Of a DNA stretch of 34,482 bases, positions 21,250 to 29,863 are shown one piece after another. The stretch comes from Komagataeibacter nataicola (GTDB lineage: Bacteria > Pseudomonadota > Alphaproteobacteria > Acetobacterales > Acetobacteraceae). The DNA is taken from NCBI RefSeq assembly GCF_003207795.1, contig NZ_NIRT01000030.1, forward strand, positions 1 through 34,482, written 5' to 3'. The notes below the pieces were generated by a model. The model was not told the DNA's origin, ran no database searches, and saw nothing but the letters and a program-made list of their open reading frames with translations. A program made the translations under genes and the position numbers. Within the stretch, counting starts at the first letter, position 1. The number at the start of each line of letters is the position of its first letter.

Positions 21250-22389
21250 TTACGGCGTGGGTGAGGTTCCGCCATAGCTCAGGCGATAGAGCGCGCCGGA
21301 CAGGTCGTCGCTGATCAGCACGCTGCCATCGGGCAGGGGCAGCACATCCGCAGGCCGTCCCCACGCATGCTGTCCCTGCCGGAACCCGCCCACGAGCACC
21401 TGCGGCGCCTTTGGCTTGCCATCCGCGCCAAACGCCACGTTCACGACCTGATACCCCGCAAGCTGGCTGCGGTTCCATGATCCGTGCTCGGCAATAATCA
21501 GGTTGCCGTGATAGGCGGCGGGAAACTCGGTGCCTTCGTAAAACCGCAGGCCAAGTGCCGCCACATGTGCGCCGAGCAGCAGGGCGGGCGGCGTGAATTC
21601 CGAGCAGGCATGCTGCCTGCCGAATTCCGGGTCCGGCACGTTGCCCTGGTGGCAGTACGGGTAACCAAAGGACTGGCCGGGCGTGTCGAGCCGGTTGAGT
21701 TCATCCGATGGCACGTCATCGCCCATATTGTCGCGCCCGTTATCGGTAAACCACATGGTGCCGCTGCCGGGCTGCCATGTGAACCCGACCGTGTTGCGAA
21801 TGCCAAACGCCACATCGCGCCGGTCGGTGCCATCAGGCGCCATGCTGATGATCCGGCCAAAATCGTGCCCCACGTCGCAGATGTTGCACGGCGCGCCGAT
21901 GGGCACGTAAAGCCGGTTATCCGGCCCGAAGGCAATGAATTTCCATGAATGGTCGCCCATGCGGTAGGGCAGGTTATCGGCCACGGTTTCGGGTTTTGGC
22001 GGCTTGTCGAGGTGATTTTCGATATCACGCAGCACGACAATGCGCTGCGTGTCGGACACATACAGGTCCCCATCATGATAGGCCACGCCCACCGGCAGGG
22101 TCAGCCCCCGGGCAATGGTGCGCACCACTACCGGGCCGCCCCCGTCCACGCCCGTAATGGCATAGACCCGGCCCGGCCCCCTGCTGCCCGCGAAGATGGT
22201 GCCCCGCGCACCACGGGCGAGTTCACGCGCGCCCGGCACGTGATCTGATACCATGCTGACATGAAACCCCGATGGCACCTGCAGCGCATCAGTTTGGGGG
22301 GTAGCCACGGCGGGGGTGCACAGGCTGAGGGCCGTCATACAGGCCATACCGGAGAAAGAAGCACGAAAGAGACCGGGAAGGCGTTTCAT
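21250..22389 (-). CDS. PQQ-type sorbosone dehydrogenase-like protein
   Basis: The 379-residue protein has an N-terminal signal peptide ending near residue 30 (PAVATP). The rest is a six-bladed beta-propeller of the soluble glucose/sorbosone dehydrogenase type, with blade motifs such as LPVGVAYHDGDLYVSD, HSWKFIAFGPDNRLYVPIGAPCN and a late WGRPADVLPLPDGSVLISDD. GFTWQPGSGTMWFTDNGRD marks the region near the cofactor site. Relatives use PQQ and calcium to oxidise aldoses or sorbosone in the periplasm, a typical trait of acetic acid bacteria. Substrate identity is uncertain. The three cysteines in CNIC and CHQG may form disulfides. A cupin gene follows after 121 nt. Confidence 0.8.
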   Translation of the reverse strand: MKRLPGLFRASFSGMACMTALSLCTPAVATPQTDALQVPSGFHVSMVSDHVPGARELARGARGTIFAGSRGPGRVYAITGVDGGGPVVVRTIARGLTLPVGVAYHDGDLYVSDTQRIVVLRDIENHLDKPPKPETVADNLPYRMGDHSWKFIAFGPDNRLYVPIGAPCNICDVGHDFGRIISMAPDGTDRRDVAFGIRNTVGFTWQPGSGTMWFTDNGRDNMGDDVPSDELNRLDTPGQSFGYPYCHQGNVPDPEFGRQHACSEFTPPALLLGAHVAALGLRFYEGTEFPAAYHGNLIIAEHGSWNRSQLAGYQVVNVAFGADGKPKAPQVLVGGFRQGQHAWGRPADVLPLPDGSVLISDDLSGALYRLSYGGTSPTP

Positions 22390-22431
22390 AAATGGAAAAT
22401 CTCCTTGGGGCGAAGGGCGGGCAAGGCCGGG

Positions 22432-24945
22432 TCAGGATACGATCTGGCGTATTTTTTCCGCTAGCGCGCGCGCTGAATAGGGCTTGCGCTCAACCGGCAC
22501 GTCGCGCAGTTCGGGCGGGATCATGGTGCGGTCGGCATAGCCGGTAGCGAAAATGAAGGGCACGCCCCGCGCCTGGAGGGTGCGCGCAACCTCAAGCGAG
22601 TTTTCACCGCCAAGGTTCACATCGAGTATCGCCACATCAGGCACGCGCGCGCTGATCGCATTTAATGCTTCATAGACGGAGGCGACGGTGCGGACCTGCC
22701 CGATATTGATTTCTTCAATCGCGCTTTCGGCTTCCATGGCGATGAGGAACTGGTCTTCCACCAGAAGGATGTCAGCATCGAGCACGGGATTCTCCTTTGG
22801 GGCCACAGCGTGTAACGAGGCAGGGGTGGTGTCCGGGGTTTCCATATCCGGAGCGGGCCTGACATGGCGGCAGGGCAGGTGCATGATTACCTCCAGCCCG
22901 TCAGGGTGAAAGTGCGCATGCGTGGCCCCGCCGAGTTCATGCGGAAAGCCGCGCTCCATCAGCACCGAGCCAAAACCCCGGCGCTGGGGCCGGGTAATGG
23001 TCGGGCCGCCGCTCTCGCGCCATGTGATGCGCCATTCATCATGTGCCACATCATGTGACCACGCCACATCAAGCCGCCCGCGCGCCTGGCCCAGCGCCCC
23101 GTATTTGACGGCGTTGGTGGCCAGTTCATGCACCACCAGCGCCAGAACCGACAGTGCCTGGCCTGTCAGCCAGATGCGTGGACCGGAGCAGGTGATGAAG
23201 CAACGCTCGCGGTAGGGTGCGAGTTCCGCATCAAGCAGGGCACGCAGCAGGCCGCCGCCATCGCTGCGCACGGCCTGGTCATGCGCCAGCCCCAGCGCGC
23301 GGATGCGCCCGCGCAGGCGCTCCACATGCCGGGCGGGGGTCATGTCGGGTTCCATCGGCTGGCTGACCAGCGACTGCACCACGGCCAGAATGTTCTTGAC
23401 CCGGTGGTTCAGTTCCTCGTTGAGCATGCGCTGGCGCAGGTCGGCTGTGGCGCGTTCACGCAGTTGTAACTGGTGGTAGGCGCCCATGACCTCGATCAAC
23501 GCGGAGCGGACCAGCGTTGCCGCCTCCATGTCATCTCCTGACCACGGCAGGCAGGTGCCGGTAACCTGCTGGGTCCAGACCGCAAAACTGCTGCGCGGGC
23601 CGAAATAGCCATCTTCATCTTCGCTCCGGGGCGGGGCGGCGGGGTCGGCGGCCCATTTCATGCTGCGTATTTCCTCGCCACGGAACACCAGCAGGTAATC
23701 GCCCGGCTGCGACGAAATCGGCACGACCATCACCCCCGCCGCCTCGCGCACGTATTCTTCGGCATCGGGGATATAGGCGGCCAGGCTGCTTGTATGCCAG
23801 ATCTGGCTGCCTGCGCGGGTGCGGGCAAGTTCCAGCACGGCTGGCATGGCCGCGGGTGGCGGGTGCTGGCCGGTATAGGTCCACTGGCCGCCCACCCATA
23901 ATGCCGCGCCATCGCACTGCACGAAAGTGAGCATTTCGGTCAGGTGCGCCATGAGGTAGGCGGGCATGTCCGCCACGGGAGCTGCACCCTTGAGGAAGGT
24001 CTCGATCAGCCCATGGGTCTGGCGTGTCATGTCCAGCCGCTTGGTGCGCAGCAGGTTGGTGATCTGGAGCGAGACGAACTCGCCAAACATGCGCGCCACG
24101 ATGCGCTCGTTCATGTTGAGCACATGGGCGCTGTAGTGATGGCACACGATCATGCCCCACAGGCGGCCATCCACCATCAGCGAGACCGATGCACAGGCCG
24201 CAACGCCCATGCCGCGCATGTAGCTGTAATGGTTTGGCGTGCCCGCGCGCAGATGGGTGTGTGACAGGTCTGGCGGCAGGGGGTGGCCTGGCGAGAGCAC
24301 GGGCACGGGCACGGCCGCCACATCGCCGATCACGCGGATGAGGTTGGTGCTGTACAGCCTGCGCGAGGGGGCGGGCATGTCGGAGGCAGGGAAGTGCTGG
24401 CCCAGGAAGCTTTCAAGATTGGGGCCGTGATGCTCGGCCTCGACCTTGCCTGACCCGTCCTCGGCGAAGCGGTAGAGCATGACGCGGTCATAGCGCAGCA
24501 CGCCCGAGAGCAGGCGCACGACCGTGCGGAACAGCCGCTCGAAATCGGTAATCTCGCGGATACGGTCGATCATGGTGCGCAGCAGCGACAGGTGCGCCCC
24601 GTCGCGTTCGCCCAGGGCGGGCTCCCATTCCAGCATGATGTCGGGGCCTGCGGTATGGATGGCCACGTCATACCGCCCGCCGGCGGGCAGCGCCTGCCCG
24701 AACACCAGCGCCGGGCGGCGATGGGCCTCGCCATGCATGGCCAGCGCGTTGCGGATGTTATGCGTGGCATCGCGGCCGATCACGTCGCGCAGCGGCAGAC
24801 CCACCTCCAGCCCGTCACGCCCCAGATGCGCCGGGGCATTGGCCGACCAGCGTACGATGTGCCCCAGCCGCGCATCACACGCCAGCAGCCAGCCATGGGG
24901 CTGGATGCCTGGATCTCCTGCCTGATGGGATAGCTGTTCAGTCAT
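22432..24945 (-). CDS. Bacteriophytochrome HWE kinase fused to receiver
   Basis: The 837-residue protein has PAS (about 14-115), GAF (125-300), PHY (310-495), HWE-type histidine kinase (505-700) and receiver (721-837) domains. In the GAF domain the conserved PASDMP (Asp189) and RRLYSTN segments, His239 and the CHH pair (His269/270) are kept. In the kinase, NHRVKNIL holds the phospho-accepting His514, and WRESGGP marks the HWE group. In the receiver, LVED, Asp775 (ILDVN), ATGY and RKPYS are present. The N-terminal bilin-attaching Cys that normally precedes IQPHG is absent: the protein begins 13 residues before IQPHG and an in-frame stop lies just upstream. The plant/cyanobacterial Cys position is Tyr. 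It may bind biliverdin non-covalently, or sense something else. Its own receiver may form an internal phosphorelay. Confidence 0.9.
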   Translation of the reverse strand: MTEQLSHQAGDPGIQPHGWLLACDARLGHIVRWSANAPAHLGRDGLEVGLPLRDVIGRDATHNIRNALAMHGEAHRRPALVFGQALPAGGRYDVAIHTAGPDIMLEWEPALGERDGAHLSLLRTMIDRIREITDFERLFRTVVRLLSGVLRYDRVMLYRFAEDGSGKVEAEHHGPNLESFLGQHFPASDMPAPSRRLYSTNLIRVIGDVAAVPVPVLSPGHPLPPDLSHTHLRAGTPNHYSYMRGMGVAACASVSLMVDGRLWGMIVCHHYSAHVLNMNERIVARMFGEFVSLQITNLLRTKRLDMTRQTHGLIETFLKGAAPVADMPAYLMAHLTEMLTFVQCDGAALWVGGQWTYTGQHPPPAAMPAVLELARTRAGSQIWHTSSLAAYIPDAEEYVREAAGVMVVPISSQPGDYLLVFRGEEIRSMKWAADPAAPPRSEDEDGYFGPRSSFAVWTQQVTGTCLPWSGDDMEAATLVRSALIEVMGAYHQLQLRERATADLRQRMLNEELNHRVKNILAVVQSLVSQPMEPDMTPARHVERLRGRIRALGLAHDQAVRSDGGGLLRALLDAELAPYRERCFITCSGPRIWLTGQALSVLALVVHELATNAVKYGALGQARGRLDVAWSHDVAHDEWRITWRESGGPTITRPQRRGFGSVLMERGFPHELGGATHAHFHPDGLEVIMHLPCRHVRPAPDMETPDTTPASLHAVAPKENPVLDADILLVEDQFLIAMEAESAIEEINIGQVRTVASVYEALNAISARVPDVAILDVNLGGENSLEVARTLQARGVPFIFATGYADRTMIPPELRDVPVERKPYSARALAEKIRQIVS

Positions 24946-25446
24946 GCTGTGTCATTTCCCTTTTACCCCGGCGGTTCGATCGGAGGCGGGAAAGACCGGA
25001 CAGGCTCGTCTGGCCGGAGGGGTAACGGGACCTTGATTGTGCCATACAGGCTCCTGCATGCGACGCGGAGTATAATGCTATACCTGCGGCAGCGGTTTTT
25101 CCAGCGATGCACGCGACCCCACCATTAAGTGACAGCGCAGCGAAAAAAAGCGCGGAACGCAGGGCGCCCCATCAGGCGCGGAGCCCGACCCGTCATCCGC
25201 CGCAGGGGGCGCCTGGATGCTTACGCCCCACGTGCCGCCCGTCGGGCCTGTATATACTCTGTTAATTACATGCATGATTTGTACAATATTTTATACGACA
25301 TGGCATATACTCTTTATTAACACAGGCGTGTGTATGAAACATCATGCTGGCTGTCACTTATTACAGTGGCCCGGAACATAAAATCAGGTGTCACGATTTC
25401 AGCCTTACCCCCGTTCGCTTTCAGCCAGCCGGAGACCTACAGCCAG
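24946..25446. other. Divergent intergenic region, phytochrome / c-di-GMP enzyme
   Basis: About 500 bp between divergent genes. The right half (25250-25330) is AT-rich and contains two copies of ATATACTCT (25252-25260 and 25305-25313), each followed by a TTAA-containing word. These are possible paired sites of a shared regulator. No further gene is convincing. If the c-di-GMP enzyme starts at 25330 instead of 25447, this region is 117 bp shorter. Confidence 0.5.
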
Positions 25447-28002
25447 ATGCCCCGCGACATGATAGACGACATGCAGGTAACCGTCCTGCCCGCGCTGGAA
25501 CAGACCATTCTTGGCGTTGTCCTGATTGATGAACATAACACCGTCACCTTTTTCAACAAGGCGGCGGAAGGCCTGTGGCACTGTTCGCGGCAGGATGTGA
25601 TCGGGCGCAATGTTAACGTGCTGGTGCCGCGCAATATCCGCTCCACCCATGATGACCTGATCCGCCACAACCGCGAGACCGGAATCAACAAGATTGTCGG
25701 CACCAGCCGTGAGGTGTGTGTCGAGCGCTTCGATGGCACGACCTTCTGGGCCAATCTCTCGCTGTCGCGCATCGCGGTGGATGGCAAGATCGGGTACATG
25801 GCGCTGATCCGCGATATTTCGCAGGAAGTCGATGACCGTGAGAAGATCCGCCTGCTCTCGCTCGTGGTGCGCGAGACTGACCGTGGCGTGGCCATTCTCG
25901 ACCCCGAATTCCGCATCATCTATGTCAATCGCGCCTTCAGCGACATGTTCGGCTTTGGCGCGGAGCGGGTGACGGGGCATGGCCTGTCGGTCATCCTCGC
26001 GGGCGATACGACCGATATCGGCATTCTCAACCAGTTGCATGAGGGTGCGCGCAACGCCAAGGGCTTCACGCTCGATATCCGCGCCCGCCATGCCAGTGGC
26101 CGCGATATCTGGGTTTCGGCGGCCATGAATCCCGTGTTCAATGACAGCGGCGAGATCGAGAACATCGTGGTGGTGCTGACCGATATTACCGAGCAGCACT
26201 TCCTTGACAGCCTGCAACGCGACACGCTGGAAGCGATTTCAAGCGATCTTGGCCTGCATGAGGTCATGGATTTCATCTGCCGCCGCATCGAGCATTACAT
26301 CCCCGATGTCATGCCCGCTATCTATCTGGTGGAAAAGGACGACCGGCTGAAATGCAAGGGTCGCGCCAGCCTGCCGCTCTCGCTGGTCAAGCTGTATGAC
26401 ACGCTGCCCATAGGCCTCGATGCCGCCTGCTCGGGCGTTGCCGCGAGTACTGGAAGCGTGGCCGAAAGCCCGGACATCGCGCATGACCCGCGCTGGCAGC
26501 ACATGCGCGAGCAGACGCTGCATAACGGCATCAAGGCCGCGCGCGCCACGCCCATCATCCTGCGCAACAACCGGGTGGCGGGCGTGTTCACCTGCTACTC
26601 GCGCACCAGTTCGCTGCCTGATGCCGCCTGCCAGAAGGCCGTGGCCACCAGCCTGCACCTGTGCACCCTGGCCATAGAGCGGCACGAGGCGAAGGAGCAT
26701 ATCAACCGCCTGTCCGACTTTGACCTGCTCACCAGCCTGCCCAACCGCCGCTGGCTGCGCCAGAACATGCCGCGCATGCTGCGCCGCGCCGTGCGGGGCA
26801 ACCTCATGCTCGTGACCGTGGGCATAGACAATTTCAAGCATATCAACGACGTGTTTGGCCATACGGCGGGTGATGACCTGATCGCCCGCATTGCCGGCCT
26901 GCTGCGTGAGGTGCTGAGCATAGATGACACGCTGGTGCGTAGCGGCGGCGACCAGTTCACCATCGTGACCAATGGCGAGCAGCAGCATGCCTCCACGCTC
27001 AGCGCCAATATCCTGCGCGTGCTGGCCGTGCCATCGCATATTGGCGATGTGCCGGTCAGCCTCTCGGCCAGCCTTGGCGTGGCCGTTCACCCTGAAAATG
27101 GCGAGGACGGCGACACCCTGCTCAAGAATGCCGAGACCGCCATGTTCCAGGCCAAGGCGAACGGGGGCGGACATTGCTGCTTCTTTAGCCCACGCATGAA
27201 CCAGCAGGCCAGTGACCGCCTTATTCTGGCCGCTGCCCTGCGTGATGCCATTGCCCATGACCGGCTGCGTCTGTTCTACCAGCCGCAGGTGCATGCGAGG
27301 AGCGGCAAGCTTTATGGCGTGGAGGCGCTGTCGCGCTGGATCGACCCCTCGCTGGGTTTTGTCTCGCCCGCGCGCTTCATTACCGTGGCGGAGGAAACCG
27401 GGCAGATCGAGGCTATCGGCAAATGGTCGCTGCGCGCGGCCTGCCGCCAGATGGCGCAGTGGATTCGCGACGGGGTGGAGGTGCCGGTGGTTTCGGTCAA
27501 CCTTTCGCCGCTCCATTTCCGTGATGAAACATTGCCGCAGTTCGTGACCGAATTGCTGGCCGAGACCGGAATCCCGCCCGAGAGCCTGACGATAGAAATT
27601 ACCGAAAGCACCATGATCGACAATTACGAACGCACCATCCGCGTGGCCCAGAAGCTGCGTGAAATGGGGGTTGGCATGTCGATGGATGATTTTGGCACCG
27701 GCTTCTCCAGCCTGTCCAACCTTGCTGGCCTGCCGGTCAACGAGGTCAAGATCGACCGCAGCTTCATGACCGGGCTGGAAAGCATCGAGAAGGTGCGCGC
27801 GGTGGTGATGGCCGTGGTACGCATTGGCCAGAGCCTGGGCATGACCGTGGTGGCCGAAGGCGTGGAACATGAAGAACAGCGCCGCCTGCTGGCCGATATG
27901 GATTGTGATGTGCTGCAGGGCTACATGTTCTCCAAGCCACTGCCGGCGGAGGAACTGGCCGCCTGGCTTTCCGCCTATCAGTCAGGCGGCGTGGTGAACT
28001 GA
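25447..28002 (+). CDS. Haem-PAS c-di-GMP phosphodiesterase, PAS-PAS-GAF-GGDEF-EAL
   Basis: The ATG at 25447 gives 851 residues. An earlier in-frame GTG at 25330 would add 39 residues that do not look like the family, so 25447 is preferred, though not proven. PAS 1 (about 10-130) matches the DosP/FixL haem-PAS pattern, with proximal His68 in STHDDLIRH followed by RETG and VGTSREV. PAS 2 (about 140-255), GAF (265-415), GGDEF (430-590) and EAL (600-845) follow. The GGDEF motif reads GGDQF (500-504) and has lost its glutamate. The EAL signature is complete (EAL at 626-628, ESTM, DDFGTG at 747-752, EGVE). It should hydrolyse c-di-GMP under oxygen or redox control, with the GGDEF domain perhaps sensing GTP. 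Confidence 0.85.
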   Translation: MPRDMIDDMQVTVLPALEQTILGVVLIDEHNTVTFFNKAAEGLWHCSRQDVIGRNVNVLVPRNIRSTHDDLIRHNRETGINKIVGTSREVCVERFDGTTFWANLSLSRIAVDGKIGYMALIRDISQEVDDREKIRLLSLVVRETDRGVAILDPEFRIIYVNRAFSDMFGFGAERVTGHGLSVILAGDTTDIGILNQLHEGARNAKGFTLDIRARHASGRDIWVSAAMNPVFNDSGEIENIVVVLTDITEQHFLDSLQRDTLEAISSDLGLHEVMDFICRRIEHYIPDVMPAIYLVEKDDRLKCKGRASLPLSLVKLYDTLPIGLDAACSGVAASTGSVAESPDIAHDPRWQHMREQTLHNGIKAARATPIILRNNRVAGVFTCYSRTSSLPDAACQKAVATSLHLCTLAIERHEAKEHINRLSDFDLLTSLPNRRWLRQNMPRMLRRAVRGNLMLVTVGIDNFKHINDVFGHTAGDDLIARIAGLLREVLSIDDTLVRSGGDQFTIVTNGEQQHASTLSANILRVLAVPSHIGDVPVSLSASLGVAVHPENGEDGDTLLKNAETAMFQAKANGGGHCCFFSPRMNQQASDRLILAAALRDAIAHDRLRLFYQPQVHARSGKLYGVEALSRWIDPSLGFVSPARFITVAEETGQIEAIGKWSLRAACRQMAQWIRDGVEVPVVSVNLSPLHFRDETLPQFVTELLAETGIPPESLTIEITESTMIDNYERTIRVAQKLREMGVGMSMDDFGTGFSSLSNLAGLPVNEVKIDRSFMTGLESIEKVRAVVMAVVRIGQSLGMTVVAEGVEHEEQRRLLADMDCDVLQGYMFSKPLPAEELAAWLSAYQSGGVVN

Positions 28003-28406
28003 GCGCCTGATGGTCATGGCGGGCGACAGGGTGGGTTTTCCGTGCTGTTTCCTGCTGCCAGACAAGTCAGGGCGCTTGCGGGGTATGAGACCAAGCTGGA
28101 TCATACGGCATCAGAACCATGAATGTGGTACGGAAGAGGTTCTGATTTCTGGCGGATATGAGACCCGCCCGGACGCTCCGGGCGCATGACATGTGCTTTT
28201 GCGTATATAAAAGCAGGCATCATGATGGCATCCGGTCATTTCATGTAACGCTGTATGCTTTACACGCGGGATGTTTATTGTATCTGATACGTATCTTATT
28301 CTGATTTTATTTTTGGCAGTGCCACACAACATATGGCCTTTCAGGATGTAGTGGGTTAACAGGGCATAACGCCTTCACACCATTGCAGGATAGGGAACGC
28401 CGCATC
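28003..28406. other. Intergenic region with hairpin
   Basis: About 400 bp without a credible gene. A perfect 8-bp stem (CGCCCGGA / TCCGGGCG, 28166-28184) has no T run directly after it. It may be a partial terminator of the c-di-GMP enzyme or another structured RNA site. The right part (28190-28330) is AT-rich and probably carries the promoter of the nagA-like gene; a GATACGTATC palindrome lies near 28285. Confidence 0.5.
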
Positions 28407-29510
28407 GTGAATATTGATGGCCACATCGTACTGCCAGACCGGGTCATGCCGGGGCGTGTCGTATTTGATACGGCCATTACCGATGTGCGTCCGCTCTCTC
28501 TTGTGCCGGACCGCTACATCCTGCCCGGCTTTATCGATGGGCATGTGCATGGCGGCGGCGGGGCTGACATGATGGATGGGGTGGATGCCATCCGCCATCT
28601 GGCCATGTTCCATCTGTCGCATGGCGTGACCACCCTGTTTCCCACCACCATCACCGCCCCGTGGATTGACGTGATGGCGGCGCTGCATGCGGTGGCCGAT
28701 GTCATGCATCTTGGCATTTATAGCGGCCCCAGCGTTCCCGGCGCGCATCTTGAAGGGCCGTTCATCAACCCGCACAGGCGTGGCGCGCAGCCGCCCTTTA
28801 CCGTGTTGCCCACGCCCGCGCGGGTAAGCGCGGTGATCGAGACCGGCGCCATCAAGGTCGTGACGCTGGCCCCGGAGCTTGAGCACGCCGATGCCGCCAT
28901 CCAGAAATTCGTCAATGCGGGCATACGGATCAATATCGGCCATACGCTGGCGGGTTACGAGCAGGCGGAGCGGGCCATATGCCGTATCTGCGGCATGGGC
29001 GGCACGGCAGGGGGCACGCATCTGTTCAACGCCATGCCTCCGGTCATGGCGCGTGAGCCGGGAGCAGCGACGGCCCTGCTGTGCAGTGACATGGCCTATG
29101 CCGAGATGGTGTTTGACACCCACCATGTCCATCCCGCGCTGTTCCGGCTGGCGCATCGGGTCATGGGGAACCGGCTGGTGTTTGTAACCGATGCCATGCG
29201 CGGCACCGGAGCGGGGGATGGTCCGAGTGAACTCGGTGGCCAGAACGTGACGGTGGCGGATGGCGTGGCGCGGCTGCCCGATGGCACGCTGGCGGGCAGC
29301 GTGCTGACACTGGACCAGGCGCTGCGTAACGCCATGCAGGCGGGGGCTTCGCTGCCACAGGCGGCGGCACTGGTCAGCACTCATGCGGCCAACTGGCTGG
29401 GCCTGCATGACCGTGGCGTGCTCATGCCCGGCCGCCGGGCCGATCTTGTGGTAATGGGGGCTGACCTGAGCGTGCAGGAAGTGTGGGTGAACGGTCGCCG
29501 TTGCGCCTGA
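28407..29510 (+). CDS. nagA: N-acetylglucosamine-6-phosphate deacetylase
   Basis: The enzyme removes acetate from N-acetylglucosamine 6-phosphate, feeding amino-sugar recycling. The preferred start is GTG 28407, with AGGGAA 12 nt upstream. An in-frame TTG at 28383 is weaker, and no in-frame ATG lies near. The 367-residue protein shows the family's metal and substrate motifs: GHVHGGGG, GAHLEGPFI, NIGHTLAGYEQ, THLFNAMPP, FDTHHVHP and VTDAMRGTG (with the catalytic Asp). It is an ordinary family length. No nagB, glmS or PTS gene sits beside it, so regulation within a local pathway is not evident. Both flanking gaps are over 350 bp, so it is probably monocistronic. Confidence 0.85.
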   Translation: MNIDGHIVLPDRVMPGRVVFDTAITDVRPLSLVPDRYILPGFIDGHVHGGGGADMMDGVDAIRHLAMFHLSHGVTTLFPTTITAPWIDVMAALHAVADVMHLGIYSGPSVPGAHLEGPFINPHRRGAQPPFTVLPTPARVSAVIETGAIKVVTLAPELEHADAAIQKFVNAGIRINIGHTLAGYEQAERAICRICGMGGTAGGTHLFNAMPPVMAREPGAATALLCSDMAYAEMVFDTHHVHPALFRLAHRVMGNRLVFVTDAMRGTGAGDGPSELGGQNVTVADGVARLPDGTLAGSVLTLDQALRNAMQAGASLPQAAALVSTHAANWLGLHDRGVLMPGRRADLVVMGADLSVQEVWVNGRRCA

Positions 29511-29863
29511 TGGCCGGTCATGGTGTCAGGCATGGTGCGGGAAGCCGGTGGGGGATGGGCATGAAAGCGCGGTGAACGTGCCCCGTGCAACGCATGACCA
29601 GCGCCGGTTTCAACGCAGTGTGATGGGGATATCATGCGGCTAACGCCTTTCATCAGGCGCGGTTCAGCGTAACGGGGGGATCGTGCTGAGTCTGGCTATG
29701 TCCGTTCTTCATGGGGTATCGGGGCATTTCATCCATCAGCCGTGCATTTGTGCTGGCCCGTTTGAAGGGGGCGGCCTAATACTGCCTCATCCATGATCCG
29801 CCCTGAAGGAATGCTTTATCTCCCGATGCGCCCGTCCCGCTACACCAAAGGATCTGGCATTCC
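29511..29863. other. Intergenic region, nothing recognised
   Basis: About 350 bp between co-oriented genes. I see no clear terminator, repeat or short gene. The helicase gene is preceded by an AAAGGAT ribosome site about 10 nt from its ATG. Confidence 0.5.

Noticed and set aside
25330-25446. Extended N-terminus of the haem-PAS enzyme from a GTG start
   Set aside because: The extra 39 residues show no family similarity. The PAS region starts after the ATG at 25447, which has a GGAG upstream. It is kept as an alternative only.
26239-27870. 543-codon minus-strand frame opposite the c-di-GMP enzyme
   Set aside because: It is a mirror of a high-GC gene with strong third-position bias. Its protein has no domain pattern and is rich in His, Gln, Arg and Gly, while the plus-strand product has complete domains.
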